Shown piece after piece: positions 1 to 8,239 of a stretch of DNA of 64,000 bases (positions are counted from its first letter, which is position 1; each line of letters starts with the position of its first letter). The stretch covers positions 13,020,735-13,084,734 of the forward strand of contig NC_057769.1 of NCBI RefSeq assembly GCF_010389155.1, written 5' to 3'. Source of the DNA: Erigeron canadensis. Its lineage: Eukaryota; Streptophyta; Magnoliopsida; Asterales; Asteraceae. Position numbers and translations under genes: made by a program. The notes beneath the pieces were generated by a model, which had not been told where the DNA came from, did not search any database, and saw only the letters and a list, made by a program, of their open reading frames with translations.

Positions 1-1458
1 TCCGAAATAATCGTTTTAATGTTTTTCGATTTATTTCAAGCACAATTGTTAGTGTTAATGTGGATACGCCTGATTAATAACCCAAGGACGGGATCATTAA
101 AGCAAGCACGAGTAGTGTTGTTATAAGGTGTTCGATAAAATGCCATGTTTAACGTAAAGTAATTTTTCACATTAAAGGGCACCTTAAACTAATGGCAAAA
201 CTTTAGAATTGTTTCGAAAATATCCAAGCAATTGGCATTTACTCACGTATGCAATACTAAATTTGTTAACATATCATAAGAAGAGAGGTTTGAGAGGGTG
301 ACAAAGAACTTGATAGTAATTAATTTGATGACACGCCATTTAATAGTTTTATATATGCAAGTATATAAGAAATGATTAAAGATTGGAATGTACAGCAGCG
401 CAATAGATTGCGAATGCTAATCAGAATATAGGAAACGAGCCGAGATCAAGGACAAGAGTTACTTTGACTCCGTCATACAACTGCATTCATGCTATAGGGT
501 GAGTGTCTACATGTGCGACTGCCCCAGATACATGGCGATAGTTGACCATCATGTATCACTTGTCAATGGACAATGGTCAAAGTTCCAGCCTATTAATTAA
601 AGACTCGAGTATACCAACTGCTTACTTTAGCTTTGCAAATTACGACATACTAAGAAATCAAGACGCGTGGAAACAGTGAGTTTAAATGGGAGATCGTCTT
701 CTTTATCATTATTAGTAACAATCAGCCATTATCTTTTGTAAAGCCTATTTGATGATGTTTCTTAGATGTCTTTTATAATGCATTTTTACTTACTTAGTAA
801 CCAGCCTTAGCATTATAACTAATTTCTAATTTACTTCTTAACAGGTTCTACCCATGTTTTGTACATCGGTAAGGGTCTCAATGGGTAAGACTTGCATCTT
901 TTTCTTTCATCTTTTAGTGAGACTTAAGTTTACAAGTACTTGGCAAAGAAACACTGCCTAGGATGACTGGATGAGTACTATATATTAAATCTTAACAGTC
1001 AACAGCACAGGAGACACCAGTTGTAAGGTACCTATAAAACGCTTTCCTGACATAAACTACATCCAAACCAACCTCTTTGGTAGAACAAAAACCAGGCAAC
1101 TTGGTTTTAGCACTAAAACAAATAGATTCTATAAATTCTTTACCAACTGTTAGTGCTACACTCGATTATTTGATTTTGTAATTTAGATCAATACTTCACT
1201 TATTTGTCCATTCCATGCATGGTATGGCCCTCTGTAATGTTTGCTATCACTACTACAGGTTCATTTCGGACAACATCATACTTTTGTGACTCGAAATTGC
1301 TTGCTATGTAGTCACATTTTACATTTTCATAATAACAAGGCCAACTTCTATGTAGCAATTTCGCAGTTGTGGATACACTATTTATAACCTGTTTTAAAAC
1401 TGTTTTAGTGATGTTCAGAAACTGCCGTTTCACATGTTGAACCCGTTGCAACGTGCGG
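1..1458. other. Unassigned left flank of the pararetrovirus insertion
   Basis: AT-rich host DNA with no reading frame I can recognise. The longest open stretch (about 1200-1475, minus strand, 91 codons) has no family resemblance that I can see and is probably chance. At 1442-1459 there is a GC-rich palindrome (CCCG, TTGCAA core, CGGG) of the kind found near Helitron 3' ends; it directly abuts the left copy of the 175-bp direct repeat. If the repeat is duplicated host DNA, this stretch was originally upstream of the P450 pseudogene that now lies to the right of the insertion. Confidence 0.4.
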
Positions 1459-1633
1459 GGGGACTTACTTGTCATTGATAATAGAATCCTTAAATGAAAT
1501 GATTTGTCACTAAGTTCATGTTAACTTAAGTAGTAAGATCTAGTAGGAAGCAGTTGACTTGTGGAACTCCAAAACCAGTTTTCTCTCTTAATTTTCTGTT
1601 TTGCCATATTCTATTTGTTCACCACATAGGGGA
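1459..1633 (+). repeat. Left 175-bp direct repeat flanking the pararetrovirus
   Basis: This 175-bp segment recurs at 7386-7560 in the same orientation, with equal length and three substitutions by eye (in GTCATTG/GTTATTG, GAATCCTTA/GAATACTTA and CAGTTGAC/CAGCTGAC). The two copies bracket the whole viral block. The viral movement protein starts 12 bases after this copy ends. The right copy is continuous in frame with a P450 pseudogene, so I infer that the repeat is host DNA duplicated at integration rather than viral terminal redundancy. Confidence 0.9.
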
Positions 1634-1644
1634 ATAAGGGGGAG

Positions 1645-2625
1645 ATGGAGAATAAATCCAGTTTAATAAGCGATTCTGAAGAATCTAAAGAAAACATGAC
1701 TGAAATTTTAAATTTCAATGAAAATGGAAAAGGTTTTATATCAGATTACATGATTAATTCTGATCAACTTACAAAAATTAACAAGCTTAAATTCAAGCTT
1801 GATTCAAGACAGGTTTTTAATCAGTCTGGATATTTACAGAGTTTAGTTTCAAAAGCTTTTACTCGAAAAAATAAAATCTTTTACTGTTTTAATACTGAAG
1901 AACTTTCAGTAGATATAAAAGATACTTCTGGAGAAGTTTATTTACCACTTTTAACCAAAGGTGAAATAGCAAAAAGGCTATTAAGTGTTAGACCAGATTT
2001 AAGAAAGTCTCTTAATATGGTTCATATAGGAGCTGTAAAAATTCTCCTAAAAGCACAATTCAGAGATGGAATTAACTTTCCAATAAAAATGGCACTCGTT
2101 GACAATAGAATTGTTAACAGACAAGATGCTCTATTAGGGGCAGTACAAGGAAATTTAGCATACGATAAATTTATGTTTACTGTCTATCCTAAATTCGCAT
2201 TACATAGAGAGTCTAGAGATTTTGATAAGTCTTTAAGCTTTATACACCAATGTGAAAGAACTGACCTTATGGAATCAGGTAATAAAGTATTTACAGTTAA
2301 TTATTTAATCGCATATGCTATTACAAATAGTACTCATTCAATAGAGTATAAAGAAAAAGAGAATATCACAATGGAAGATATATTCTCAGAAATTGGAACT
2401 GTAGAAGGCAGTAAATTTACTGAACCATCACAGTTACAAGAAAATTGGGCAATAAATATTGCGCGAAATAAAAAGGTTTTACACCAAGGGCCTAGATATA
2501 ATTTCTCTAATTCATTAAGATTAAGTGAACCTAGTTCATCTGAAATCTCTTCTGATTTAATGAGATCAATGTCCGAAAGGATAGATAAATATGGAGAAAT
2601 CCTCAAAGAGGTAGTAGGAATTTAA
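1645..2625 (+). CDS. Caulimovirus movement protein (ORF I), open frame
   Basis: A 326-residue protein resembling the caulimovirid cell-to-cell movement protein of the 30K superfamily, which lines plasmodesmata with tubules. The recognisable core is about residues 125-180, where a beta-strand-rich stretch (VHIGAVKILLKAQF, then PIKMALVDNRI) ends in the conserved D-N-R-I area; the C-terminal third is charged and helical. The length is about normal for the family and there is no internal stop or frameshift, unlike the polymerase downstream. The ATG follows a purine run (ATAAGGGGGAG) immediately after the left direct repeat. The stop codon is one base from the ATG of the next ORF, the tight packing used for reinitiation in these viruses. 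Whether it is expressed cannot be judged; no viral promoter precedes it in the linear integrated form. Confidence 0.9.
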   Translation: MENKSSLISDSEESKENMTEILNFNENGKGFISDYMINSDQLTKINKLKFKLDSRQVFNQSGYLQSLVSKAFTRKNKIFYCFNTEELSVDIKDTSGEVYLPLLTKGEIAKRLLSVRPDLRKSLNMVHIGAVKILLKAQFRDGINFPIKMALVDNRIVNRQDALLGAVQGNLAYDKFMFTVYPKFALHRESRDFDKSLSFIHQCERTDLMESGNKVFTVNYLIAYAITNSTHSIEYKEKENITMEDIFSEIGTVEGSKFTEPSQLQENWAINIARNKKVLHQGPRYNFSNSLRLSEPSSSEISSDLMRSMSERIDKYGEILKEVVGI

Positions 2626-2626
2626 T

Positions 2627-2857
2627 ATGTCCTTACAACTAATTATTGAAGTCTTGTCTAGGATAGACGAAGAAATTAGTCAAGAAGAAGCTAGGATATT
2701 AACCTATCTTACTAGAATAAACCAGCTTAAAACCAATTTTATGCTGAATACAAAAAATAAGGCTTTTGCCATAAAAAATCTTAAAAGAAGAATCTCATCT
2801 TCTAAAGAAAAAATTATTGATTTAAAAACAAGAAGAACTATTATTTCTACAATATGA
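2627..2857 (+). CDS. Small helical protein in the ORF II position
   Basis: A 76-residue, lysine- and isoleucine-rich protein predicted to be almost entirely helical and probably coiled-coil. It lies between the movement protein and the virion-associated protein, exactly where caulimoviruses carry ORF II, the aphid transmission factor. It is about half the length usual for that factor and I see no recognisable N-terminal domain, so it may be a reduced or unrelated protein in the same slot. It starts one base after the ORF I stop, and its own TGA overlaps the ATG of ORF III (ATGA), consistent with the relay-type translation of this genus. The frame is open and uninterrupted. Function is inferred from position only. 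Confidence 0.65.
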   Translation: MSLQLIIEVLSRIDEEISQEEARILTYLTRINQLKTNFMLNTKNKAFAIKNLKRRISSSKEKIIDLKTRRTIISTI

Positions 2858-3195
2858 GTTCTCTAGCAAAAATCGAAGAATTAATCAAAGAATTAATTAA
2901 AAAAGTAGATAATTTATCTACAAATAAGAATTTAGAAGCAATTGCTGCTAAAATTATCCAAGATTTATCAGAAAGAATTGATAAAGTGGAAAAAACACAA
3001 ATTCTAGTTGAAACTCACAAACTAGAAGAAACACAAAAACTAGATGTCATAGAAGAATCTAGTCAAAATAGTCTTTCTAAAAGAAAATGTCAAAAATATA
3101 CATTTCCTAACTTTAATGTTGGAAATTCTTCATTAGGAGACTCTAAGAATCCTAATGCATTAACATGGCCTTTTGGGTCAAATTCAAAAAAGTAA
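2854..3195 (+). CDS. Caulimovirus virion-associated protein (ORF III), open frame
   Basis: A 113-residue protein. The N-terminal half is a heptad-like coiled coil (about residues 1-70). The C-terminal tail carries a basic patch (SKRKCQKY), then the N-P-N-A-L-x-W-P signature near the end, both typical of caulimovirus ORF III products. In the family this protein tetramerises through its coiled coil, binds DNA and coats the capsid, and is needed for aphid transmission and movement. Its ATG overlaps the preceding stop. It is complete, slightly shorter than usual, and uninterrupted. The normal next gene, the coat protein, is missing immediately downstream, so its structural partner is not encoded here. 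Confidence 0.85.
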   Translation: MSSLAKIEELIKELIKKVDNLSTNKNLEAIAAKIIQDLSERIDKVEKTQILVETHKLEETQKLDVIEESSQNSLSKRKCQKYTFPNFNVGNSSLGDSKNPNALTWPFGSNSKK

Positions 3196-3260
3196 AGATA
3201 TCATTAAAAGATAACCAACATTAATGAGTTCTATTACTGAAAAAAACCAATCCTTATTAA
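3196..3260 (+). other. Site of the missing coat-protein gene
   Basis: Only 65 bases separate the ORF III stop from the protease ATG. A caulimovirus normally carries a coat-protein gene of over a kilobase here. The segment holds a 17-codon open stretch that starts at an ATG (about 3223) and overlaps the protease start; it might be the remnant of the ORF IV start, but it is too short to identify. A clean deletion, either in the virus lineage or during integration, is the simplest reading. Confidence 0.75.
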
Positions 3261-5260
3261 ATGAACACTACATTTAAATGGGGGGATGATAAAGAAATTC
3301 ATTCTTATGAAAATCTTCAAAAAGAATTAGTTTATTCAAATATAACTAATCCAAATTCCATTTATGTTAAAGGAAAAATCTTTTTAAAAGGATATAAAAC
3401 AATTACATTACATTGTTATGTAGATACAAGAACTAGTCTCTGTTTGACAAGCAAACATGTTATTCCAGAAAATCTATGGGAAAATACTCCTAAAGAGATT
3501 AAAGTAACAATTGCAAACCAAGAATCCATTAAAATAGACAAAGTTTGTAGAAATTTAGTTGTCTATTTATCAGGAGAACCATTTCCCATTCTTACAATTT
3601 ATCAACAGGAATCCGGTATGGATTTACTCTTAGGAAACAATTTCTGTCAACTACATGGTCCATTTACCCAATGGCTTGATAGAATATCTTTTCATTTTAA
3701 TCAAGAAATGATTTTGATAAAAAAGATAACAAAGGCTTTCCAAGTTGGAAAACTAGATTTTCTTGAATCCATGAAAAAGAATACAAAAATCAAACAAATT
3801 CCCGAAACTAATATAGCTCAGGAAATTATAAAAACTGAAGAAAAATGTTTCTTAATAGACATACAAAAATATCATATGATAGAAAATTTACTTGAAAAAG
3901 TATGTTCAGAAAATCCAATAGATCCTGAATAATCAAAAAATTGGATGAAAGCATCTATTAAATTAATAGATCCAAAAACTATCATTAGGGTAAAACCTAT
4001 GAAATATAGTCCTCAGGACAAAGAAGAATTTAGTAAACAAATCAAAGAACTTCTTGATTTAAAACTAATCAAACCAAGTAAATCTCCTCATATGTCTCCA
4101 GCATTTTTAGTGGAAAATGAAGCAGAAAAGAGAAGAGGTAAAAAACGAATGGTTGTTAACTACAAGTCAGTTAATAATGTCATAATTGGTGATAGTCATA
4201 ATCTTCCTTGCATGCAAGAGTTACTAACTCTTTTAAGAGGAAAAACAATATTTTCTACTTTCGATTGCAAAAGTGGATTTTGGCAGGTATTGCTAGATGA
4301 AGAATCTCAGTTATTAACTGCATTCACATGTCCAGATGGTCATTATCAATGGAAGGTAGTTCCTTTTGGATTAAAACAAGCACCCAACATATTCCAAAGA
4401 CATATGCAAAATGCTTTAAGAGGATTAGAAGATTATTGCACCGTCTATGTAGACGATATTATAGTTTTCTCGAATTCTGAAGAAAAACATTATTTTCATG
4501 TTTTGTCAGTTTTAAAAACAATTGAAAAATATGGAATCATTCTTTCAAAGAAAAAAGCAAATCTTTTTAAAACAAAGATAAACTTTTTGGGTCTTGAAAT
4601 TGACCAAGGAACCCATTGTCCACAAAAACACATCTTAGTAAATTTGCATAAATTTTCAGATACTATTGAAGATAAAAAGCATCTTCAAAGATGTATTAAC
4701 ATATGCTGAAGGATATATTCCTAAGCTTGCAGAGCTCAGAAAACCATTACAAATAAAATTGAAAAAAGATTACGTTTGGGAGTGGAAACAATCTGATACA
4801 GATTACATTAAAAAGATAAAGAAAAACTTAATCAGTTTTTCAAAACTTTATCTTCCACAAAAAGAAGATTTTCTTATCATAGAAACGGATACTTCTAATG
4901 AATTTTGGGGCGGGGTTTTCAAGGCTAAAACCACAGAAAAATAAGAAGTATGCAAATATACTTCAGGAAGCTTCAAACAAGCAGAAAGAAATTACCACAG
5001 TAATGAAAAAGAATTACTAGCGGTAAAAAAATACTATTTCAAAATTTTCTATTTCTTTAACTCTGGTTAAATTTTTAGTAAGAACGGATAATAAAAATTT
5101 TACTTATTTCCTTAAAACAAAAATTTCTGGAGATAATAAACAAGGACGTCTTGTCAGATGGCAAATGTGGTTTTCAAGATATTCCTTTGAAATTGAACAT
5201 CTTGAAGGAACAAAAAATGTACTGGCAGATTGCTTAACCCGTGACTTTCAAAACGTATAA
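3261..5260 (+). pseudogene. Caulimovirus protease-reverse transcriptase-RNase H (ORF V), broken
   Basis: The polyprotein can be followed from the N-terminal aspartic protease through RT to RNase H. The protease active-site loop reads D-T-R-T-S where D-T/S-G is expected, so the catalytic glycine is lost. An in-frame TAA at 3930-3932 separates protease from RT. The RT domain (from 3945) keeps the F-D-C-K-S-G-F-W-Q region and the catalytic Y-V-D-D box near 4446. A frameshift with a few residues lost lies near 4700. Another in-frame stop is at 4942-4944, and a further frameshift near 5055-5070 precedes the RNase H end, where the frame closes at 5258-5260. In the virus this enzyme copies the 35S RNA into DNA. 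At least four lesions plus the protease substitution make this copy non-functional. Confidence 0.92.
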
Positions 5261-5354
5261 GCAATAATGCAGACACTTTTGCTATAAATAGCATTCAAAG
5301 AATCTTTGAATAAAGAAAAAGACATCTATTTTCCATTTTTAGAAAGGGGGAATA

Positions 5355-6087
5355 ATGGATGAGCTTAAGGCATTTCGCCTAAAAGAAAAAATTCTTTTGA
5401 TCGAATTAAAAGCTATTCAAGAAAAAATAGCTCTTTATGACGAAAGTCTAACAACTGTTAATTCAGAACAGGAATCTGCAAGGTCAAAATCTGAATCTAT
5501 TCCCTCTCAAACGGTAAAGGGTAAAGAAAAAGAAAATCCGTTGACTCCTGTTGCTTTGGAAAAAAGCAAAAAGAAAGTTAATGAAGAACTACAATCTTCA
5601 TCTAGTCCAGTAGCAAACGGCTCTGGTAAAGACACAAAAAATCCGTTGATGGCTGACAGTTTGCCAAAAACTAGAACGGTCTCTCTCAGACCAAGTTACG
5701 CTCTACAAGAGCCCATAAACACAAACTCCAAGTATTATGTTATTTTCGAAGGCGAATACAGAGGAATTTATGAAGACGGGAATTGTCTCCAAATATGTTA
5801 CTGGAAATTCTTTTCCATATAAAAAATATAAAACGCTGTTACAAGCCCAACAAGAAGCTACTCGCTATTCGGCACAATTTGGAAAGAAAGAAATACCATT
5901 AAAGGTAACCTTCTACTAAACCATTGATGAGCAAGTTCAAGCGATGAAGAAAAAGCTTTGTAAAAAGCTAATAGCAATGACTGAAAGTCAAATTACGATT
6001 ATTGCTAAGAATCTTCAACAGAAGAAAAGTAATTCTAGTGGTCCCTCCACTAATAAAGAATCTCTTTATACGAAGGAAGAAAGATAA
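5355..6087 (+). pseudogene. Caulimovirus transactivator/inclusion-body protein (ORF VI), truncated and broken
   Basis: It starts with ATG at 5355 after a purine-rich run (AGAAAGGGGGAATA). The first 120 codons are acidic and serine-rich. They are followed by the small conserved domain of the ORF VI family (K-Y-Y-V-I-F-E-G-E-Y-R-G-I-Y, resembling the RNase H1 N-terminal fold). A frameshift near 5780 interrupts that domain, which continues in another frame to a TAA at 5917-5919. A further 55 codons of open frame follow, to a stop at 6085-6087. The full protein normally exceeds 500 residues; here only about 240 codons remain, so much of the C-terminal half is deleted. In live viruses this protein enables reinitiation on the polycistronic RNA and forms the viroplasm. 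Confidence 0.85.
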
Positions 6088-6258
6088 ACCCAACACATGT
6101 AGCTGTCGATCAAGAAACGTCATGGATGACGAAAGAAGAAAAAATTAACTCAACACATGCGGTTGTCGAGCAAAAAACGTCAGGGATGACGTCTTTTTAT
6201 TTGTTTTGTAATAAACCACTTCCATTATATAAGGAAGATGGATCCTTTAGTTTAGACA
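6071..6258 (+). promoter_or_regulatory. 35S-like promoter with duplicated as-1-like elements and TATA box
   Basis: A TATA box (TATATAA, 6226-6232) is followed by GGAAG, the same arrangement as the caulimovirus 35S promoter. Upstream is a tandem duplication with an exact 60-bp period, each copy beginning near CAACACATG (6091 and 6151). Each copy holds a paired bZIP motif: CGTCA 6118-6122 with TGACG 6127-6131, and CGTCA 6178-6182 with TGACG 6187-6191. The second reads ACGTCAGGGATGACG, very close to the as-1 element, which binds TGA-class bZIP factors and responds to salicylate and auxin. Transcription would start near 6258. In the integrated, linear form this promoter drives only the two small downstream ORFs and then host DNA. 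Activity is inferred. Confidence 0.8.
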
Positions 6259-6918
6259 TCCCATGCTCAACTTAGCATCCCATCCCCAATCCTATTCTCA
6301 TCCCATCCTTCACACACCCTTTTCTCATTGTATAATATTATGATTATAAGTGAGTAGTTTTTCCATTAAAGAGAAATAATGTAAATTATCAAGAAGTTTC
6401 TTATCTTCGGATAAGAGACAGTTATGAAATAAGACTATCTTTTCTAGTTATCTATCTTTTTCTCTAAATAATTGTTATTGTTAAACCTGGAGACCCTGAA
6501 GCCATGATGAAGTACCGTTTAGGCAGGAGGCCGCTAGGGAAATATTGGTTGGGTTTGGTCACTAGCAGAAACAGAATTCAGAAGAATCAGAAGATATCAA
6601 GAAAAGATATGCTACTCATAACTGTTAAAACAACTTTATATGGTAATTTACTTATTCTCCTTAAGACTAAAAACTTGAAAAAGAAACCAAAACATACAAA
6701 ATTGATATGCAGACAAACATGTCCATGTTGAATTTGCAACTCATAAATTTGGCTATGCCAATAATTAAAGGTTACCCTTAAGATATGACTAAAAGTCTAT
6801 CATTAAGTATGTGGTTCACCACAATTATGACTAACTCAATCTTTATGATTGTTTACGTCAAATTAAAGAAAGACTTTATTGCCAATAAAGACTAGAAATT
6901 GTAAGACTTTGATTAAAA
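6259..6918 (+). other. Shortened pararetroviral leader with hairpin and doubtful primer site
   Basis: This region sits between the promoter and the two small ORFs, corresponding to the long 35S leader. It holds a well-formed hairpin at 6396-6419: a 10-bp stem with one G-U pair, closed by a TTCG tetraloop. Around 6486-6511 a stretch reading CTGGAGACCCTGAAGCCATGA partly resembles the initiator-methionine tRNA primer site plus following ATG of caulimoviruses, but with several differences; I regard it only as a possible decayed primer-binding site. A 75-codon open stretch at 6504-6731 has no recognisable relatives. No AATAAA polyadenylation signal was noticed. Confidence 0.45.
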
Positions 6919-7128
6919 ATGGTCTTATACTTAAAATTCCTTAAAAAGAAAATATATCGTGTTAATGAAGAGATTATCCGAAAGAAAAATATGATTAAAA
7001 GGTTATATGAATCTATTCATAAACAACCAATTGATAGACATGTTGATATATGTCAAATAATTAATTTAAAACTCCATGTAGTTTTATTAAATGAAGAAAT
7101 GAGACGCTTGTCTCTAAGAGTCTTTTAA
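6919..7128 (+). CDS. ORF VII-position small helical protein, copy 1
   Basis: A 69-residue basic, helical protein located after the leader and, on the circular map, before ORF I: the position of caulimovirus ORF VII, whose role is poorly known and which is dispensable in the type virus. It aligns end to end without gaps with the next ORF (28 of 69 positions identical by my count), sharing the F-L-K start, a central P and D, and the C-terminal L-S-L-x-x-F. The frame is open. The family link to known ORF VII proteins is positional; I cannot confirm it by sequence. Confidence 0.6.
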   Translation: MVLYLKFLKKKIYRVNEEIIRKKNMIKRLYESIHKQPIDRHVDICQIINLKLHVVLLNEEMRRLSLRVF

Positions 7129-7151
7129 AGATCTTTTTATAATCAATTATA

Positions 7152-7361
7152 ATGAGTCCATACATTAACTTCTTGAAACAAGAAATTAAAAGAATTAATC
7201 ATCAGATTAGTTTTAATAAACAACGGATCCGATTGTTATCGGATTCTGTTATCCAACATCCAGCCAACTGGCGTAGAGATGTATCTCAAATACGAGAGTT
7301 AAAACTCTATCTAGTTGAACTAGAACAAGAACTGAGACTGTTGTCTCTACATATCTTTTAA
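7152..7361 (+). CDS. ORF VII-position small helical protein, copy 2
   Basis: A 69-residue protein beginning 23 bases after copy 1 and of exactly equal length, with about 41% gap-free identity to it. The two therefore arose by tandem duplication and then diverged while both stayed open, which suggests the duplication predates integration and both proteins were under selection in the virus. The product is helical, with charged heptad-like spacing (for example L-V-E-L-E-Q-E-L near the end). It is followed by 24 bases and then the right 175-bp repeat. Function is unknown. Confidence 0.6.
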   Translation: MSPYINFLKQEIKRINHQISFNKQRIRLLSDSVIQHPANWRRDVSQIRELKLYLVELEQELRLLSLHIF

Positions 7362-7385
7362 TTAAGACCATTCCGCACTTCCAAT

Positions 7386-7560
7386 GGGGACTTACTTGTT
7401 ATTGATAATAGAATACTTAAATGAAATGATTTGTCACTAAGTTCATGTTAACTTAAGTAGTAAGATCTAGTAGGAAGCAGCTGACTTGTGGAACTCCAAA
7501 ACCAGTTTTCTCTCTTAATTTTCTGTTTTGCCATATTCTATTTGTTCACCACATAGGGGA
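7386..7560 (+). repeat. Right 175-bp direct repeat flanking the pararetrovirus
   Basis: The second copy of the repeat at 1459-1633 (three mismatches, no indels). Its final bases encode H-H-I-G in the same frame as the following D-L-P-H-Q-A-L-G-N-L of the P450 pseudogene. The frame further upstream reads G-T-P-K-P, reminiscent of the proline-rich hinge that follows a P450 membrane anchor. This continuity is the main argument that the repeat is host sequence. Confidence 0.9.
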
Positions 7561-7910
7561 TCTCCCACATCAAGCTCTCGGCAACTTAGCTGAAAAACTG
7601 GGACCAATTGTTTATCCAAAGCTCCATGAAGTCTCTGCTGTCATAATCTCATCTCCTATTAATTGGCTAAGTAAGTCATGAAAACCCATAATCTCTCTTT
7701 CGCAAACAGGGCTAAGATTCTTAGTGCTGAACTCATTGCATATAACTATAAAGACATTGTTTTTGCACCTTATGGCTAGTACACGAGACAAATGCATAAA
7801 ATATGCATCTTGGAGCTTCTTAGTGCCAAAAATGTCCGATCTTTTGAATTTATTCGTGATGAAGAGTCTTGGAATCTCATTGACTCCATTGGCATCAGGG
7901 GCAAATTATG
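7546..7910 (+). pseudogene. Cytochrome P450 (CYP71-clan) 5' fragment, pseudogene
   Basis: Two frames together give the N-terminal part of a CYP71-type P450. The first holds the H-H-I-G-D-L-P-H-Q-A-L-G-N-L and K-L-G-P-I-V segment, then V-S-A-V-I-I-S-S-P, and ends in a stop near 7680. After a frameshift come M-K-T-H-N-L-S-F-A-N-R, then Y-K-D-I-V-F-A-P-Y-G, a stop replacing the acidic residue before Y-T-R-Q-M, and [11 protein letters not shown]. The open sequence ends at about 7910. The heme-binding C-terminal two thirds are not seen nearby. CYP71 enzymes of this plant family often oxidise terpenoids, but no substrate can be assigned to a fragment. The caulimovirus lies within the upstream part of this pseudogene. 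Confidence 0.8.
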
Positions 7911-8239
7911 TAAGTAAACTGATCCCCGTTAACCATTTTTTTTATAGTAATTCTAGTGTGTATATATATAACTATAGTTATTATGGGTGTCTTACTCACT
8001 TTACAAGCAGACTAATCCGAAAATTATCTAATAAGAAAATAAATTTATTATTTATACAAAACAGAACGTAAATTTCAAATCATCGAATGGATTCATATAT
8101 ATTCTTATTTTTATATATTATATTCATATTTTATACATGGAAATCTTCTATAATTACAATACAACTATTTATATAAGGAAAATTATTTAATAAAAAAAAA
8201 ATTGACACTTGTTGATGAAGTAACGTTCCACATGTCACA
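7911..8239. other. AT-rich spacer without recognisable feature
   Basis: Low-complexity AT-rich DNA between the P450 fragment and the Helitron cluster. I see no coding signal. It could belong to the body of the minus-strand Helitron whose 5' end is at 8277, but no matching 3' end was found to the left. Confidence 0.4.

Larger units (their letters stand above)
1634..7385 (+). mobile_element. Endogenous caulimovirus (pararetrovirus) integrant, about 5.75 kb
   Basis: One nearly complete, linearised caulimovirus-type genome. The order of recognisable parts is movement protein, short ORF II-like protein, virion-associated protein, protease/RT/RNase H, transactivator, 35S-like promoter and leader, then two ORF VII-position proteins. 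The circular map has therefore been opened between ORF VII and ORF I. No coat-protein gene is present: ORF III stops at 3195 and the protease frame starts at 3261. The polymerase and transactivator frames are broken by stops and frameshifts, while ORFs I, II and III and the two small ORFs are open. Caulimoviruses encode no integrase, so integration was presumably through host break repair. Lacking a coat protein and an intact polymerase, this copy cannot be an autonomous virus. The genus-level call rests on gene order and protein resemblance. Confidence 0.9.

Noticed and set aside
1200..1475. 91-codon minus-strand open frame left of the viral insert
   Set aside because: No recognisable family, and it runs across the edge of the 175-bp repeat. 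Chance open frame.
6504..6731. 75-codon open frame in the viral leader
   Set aside because: No similarity to viral proteins that I can recognise, composition not convincing, and it would follow a doubtful primer site.
1459..7560. 175-bp repeats as LTRs of a retrotransposon
   Set aside because: They lack TG...CA ends, primer site and polypurine tract in the right places, and the contents have caulimovirus gene order including a 35S-like promoter.
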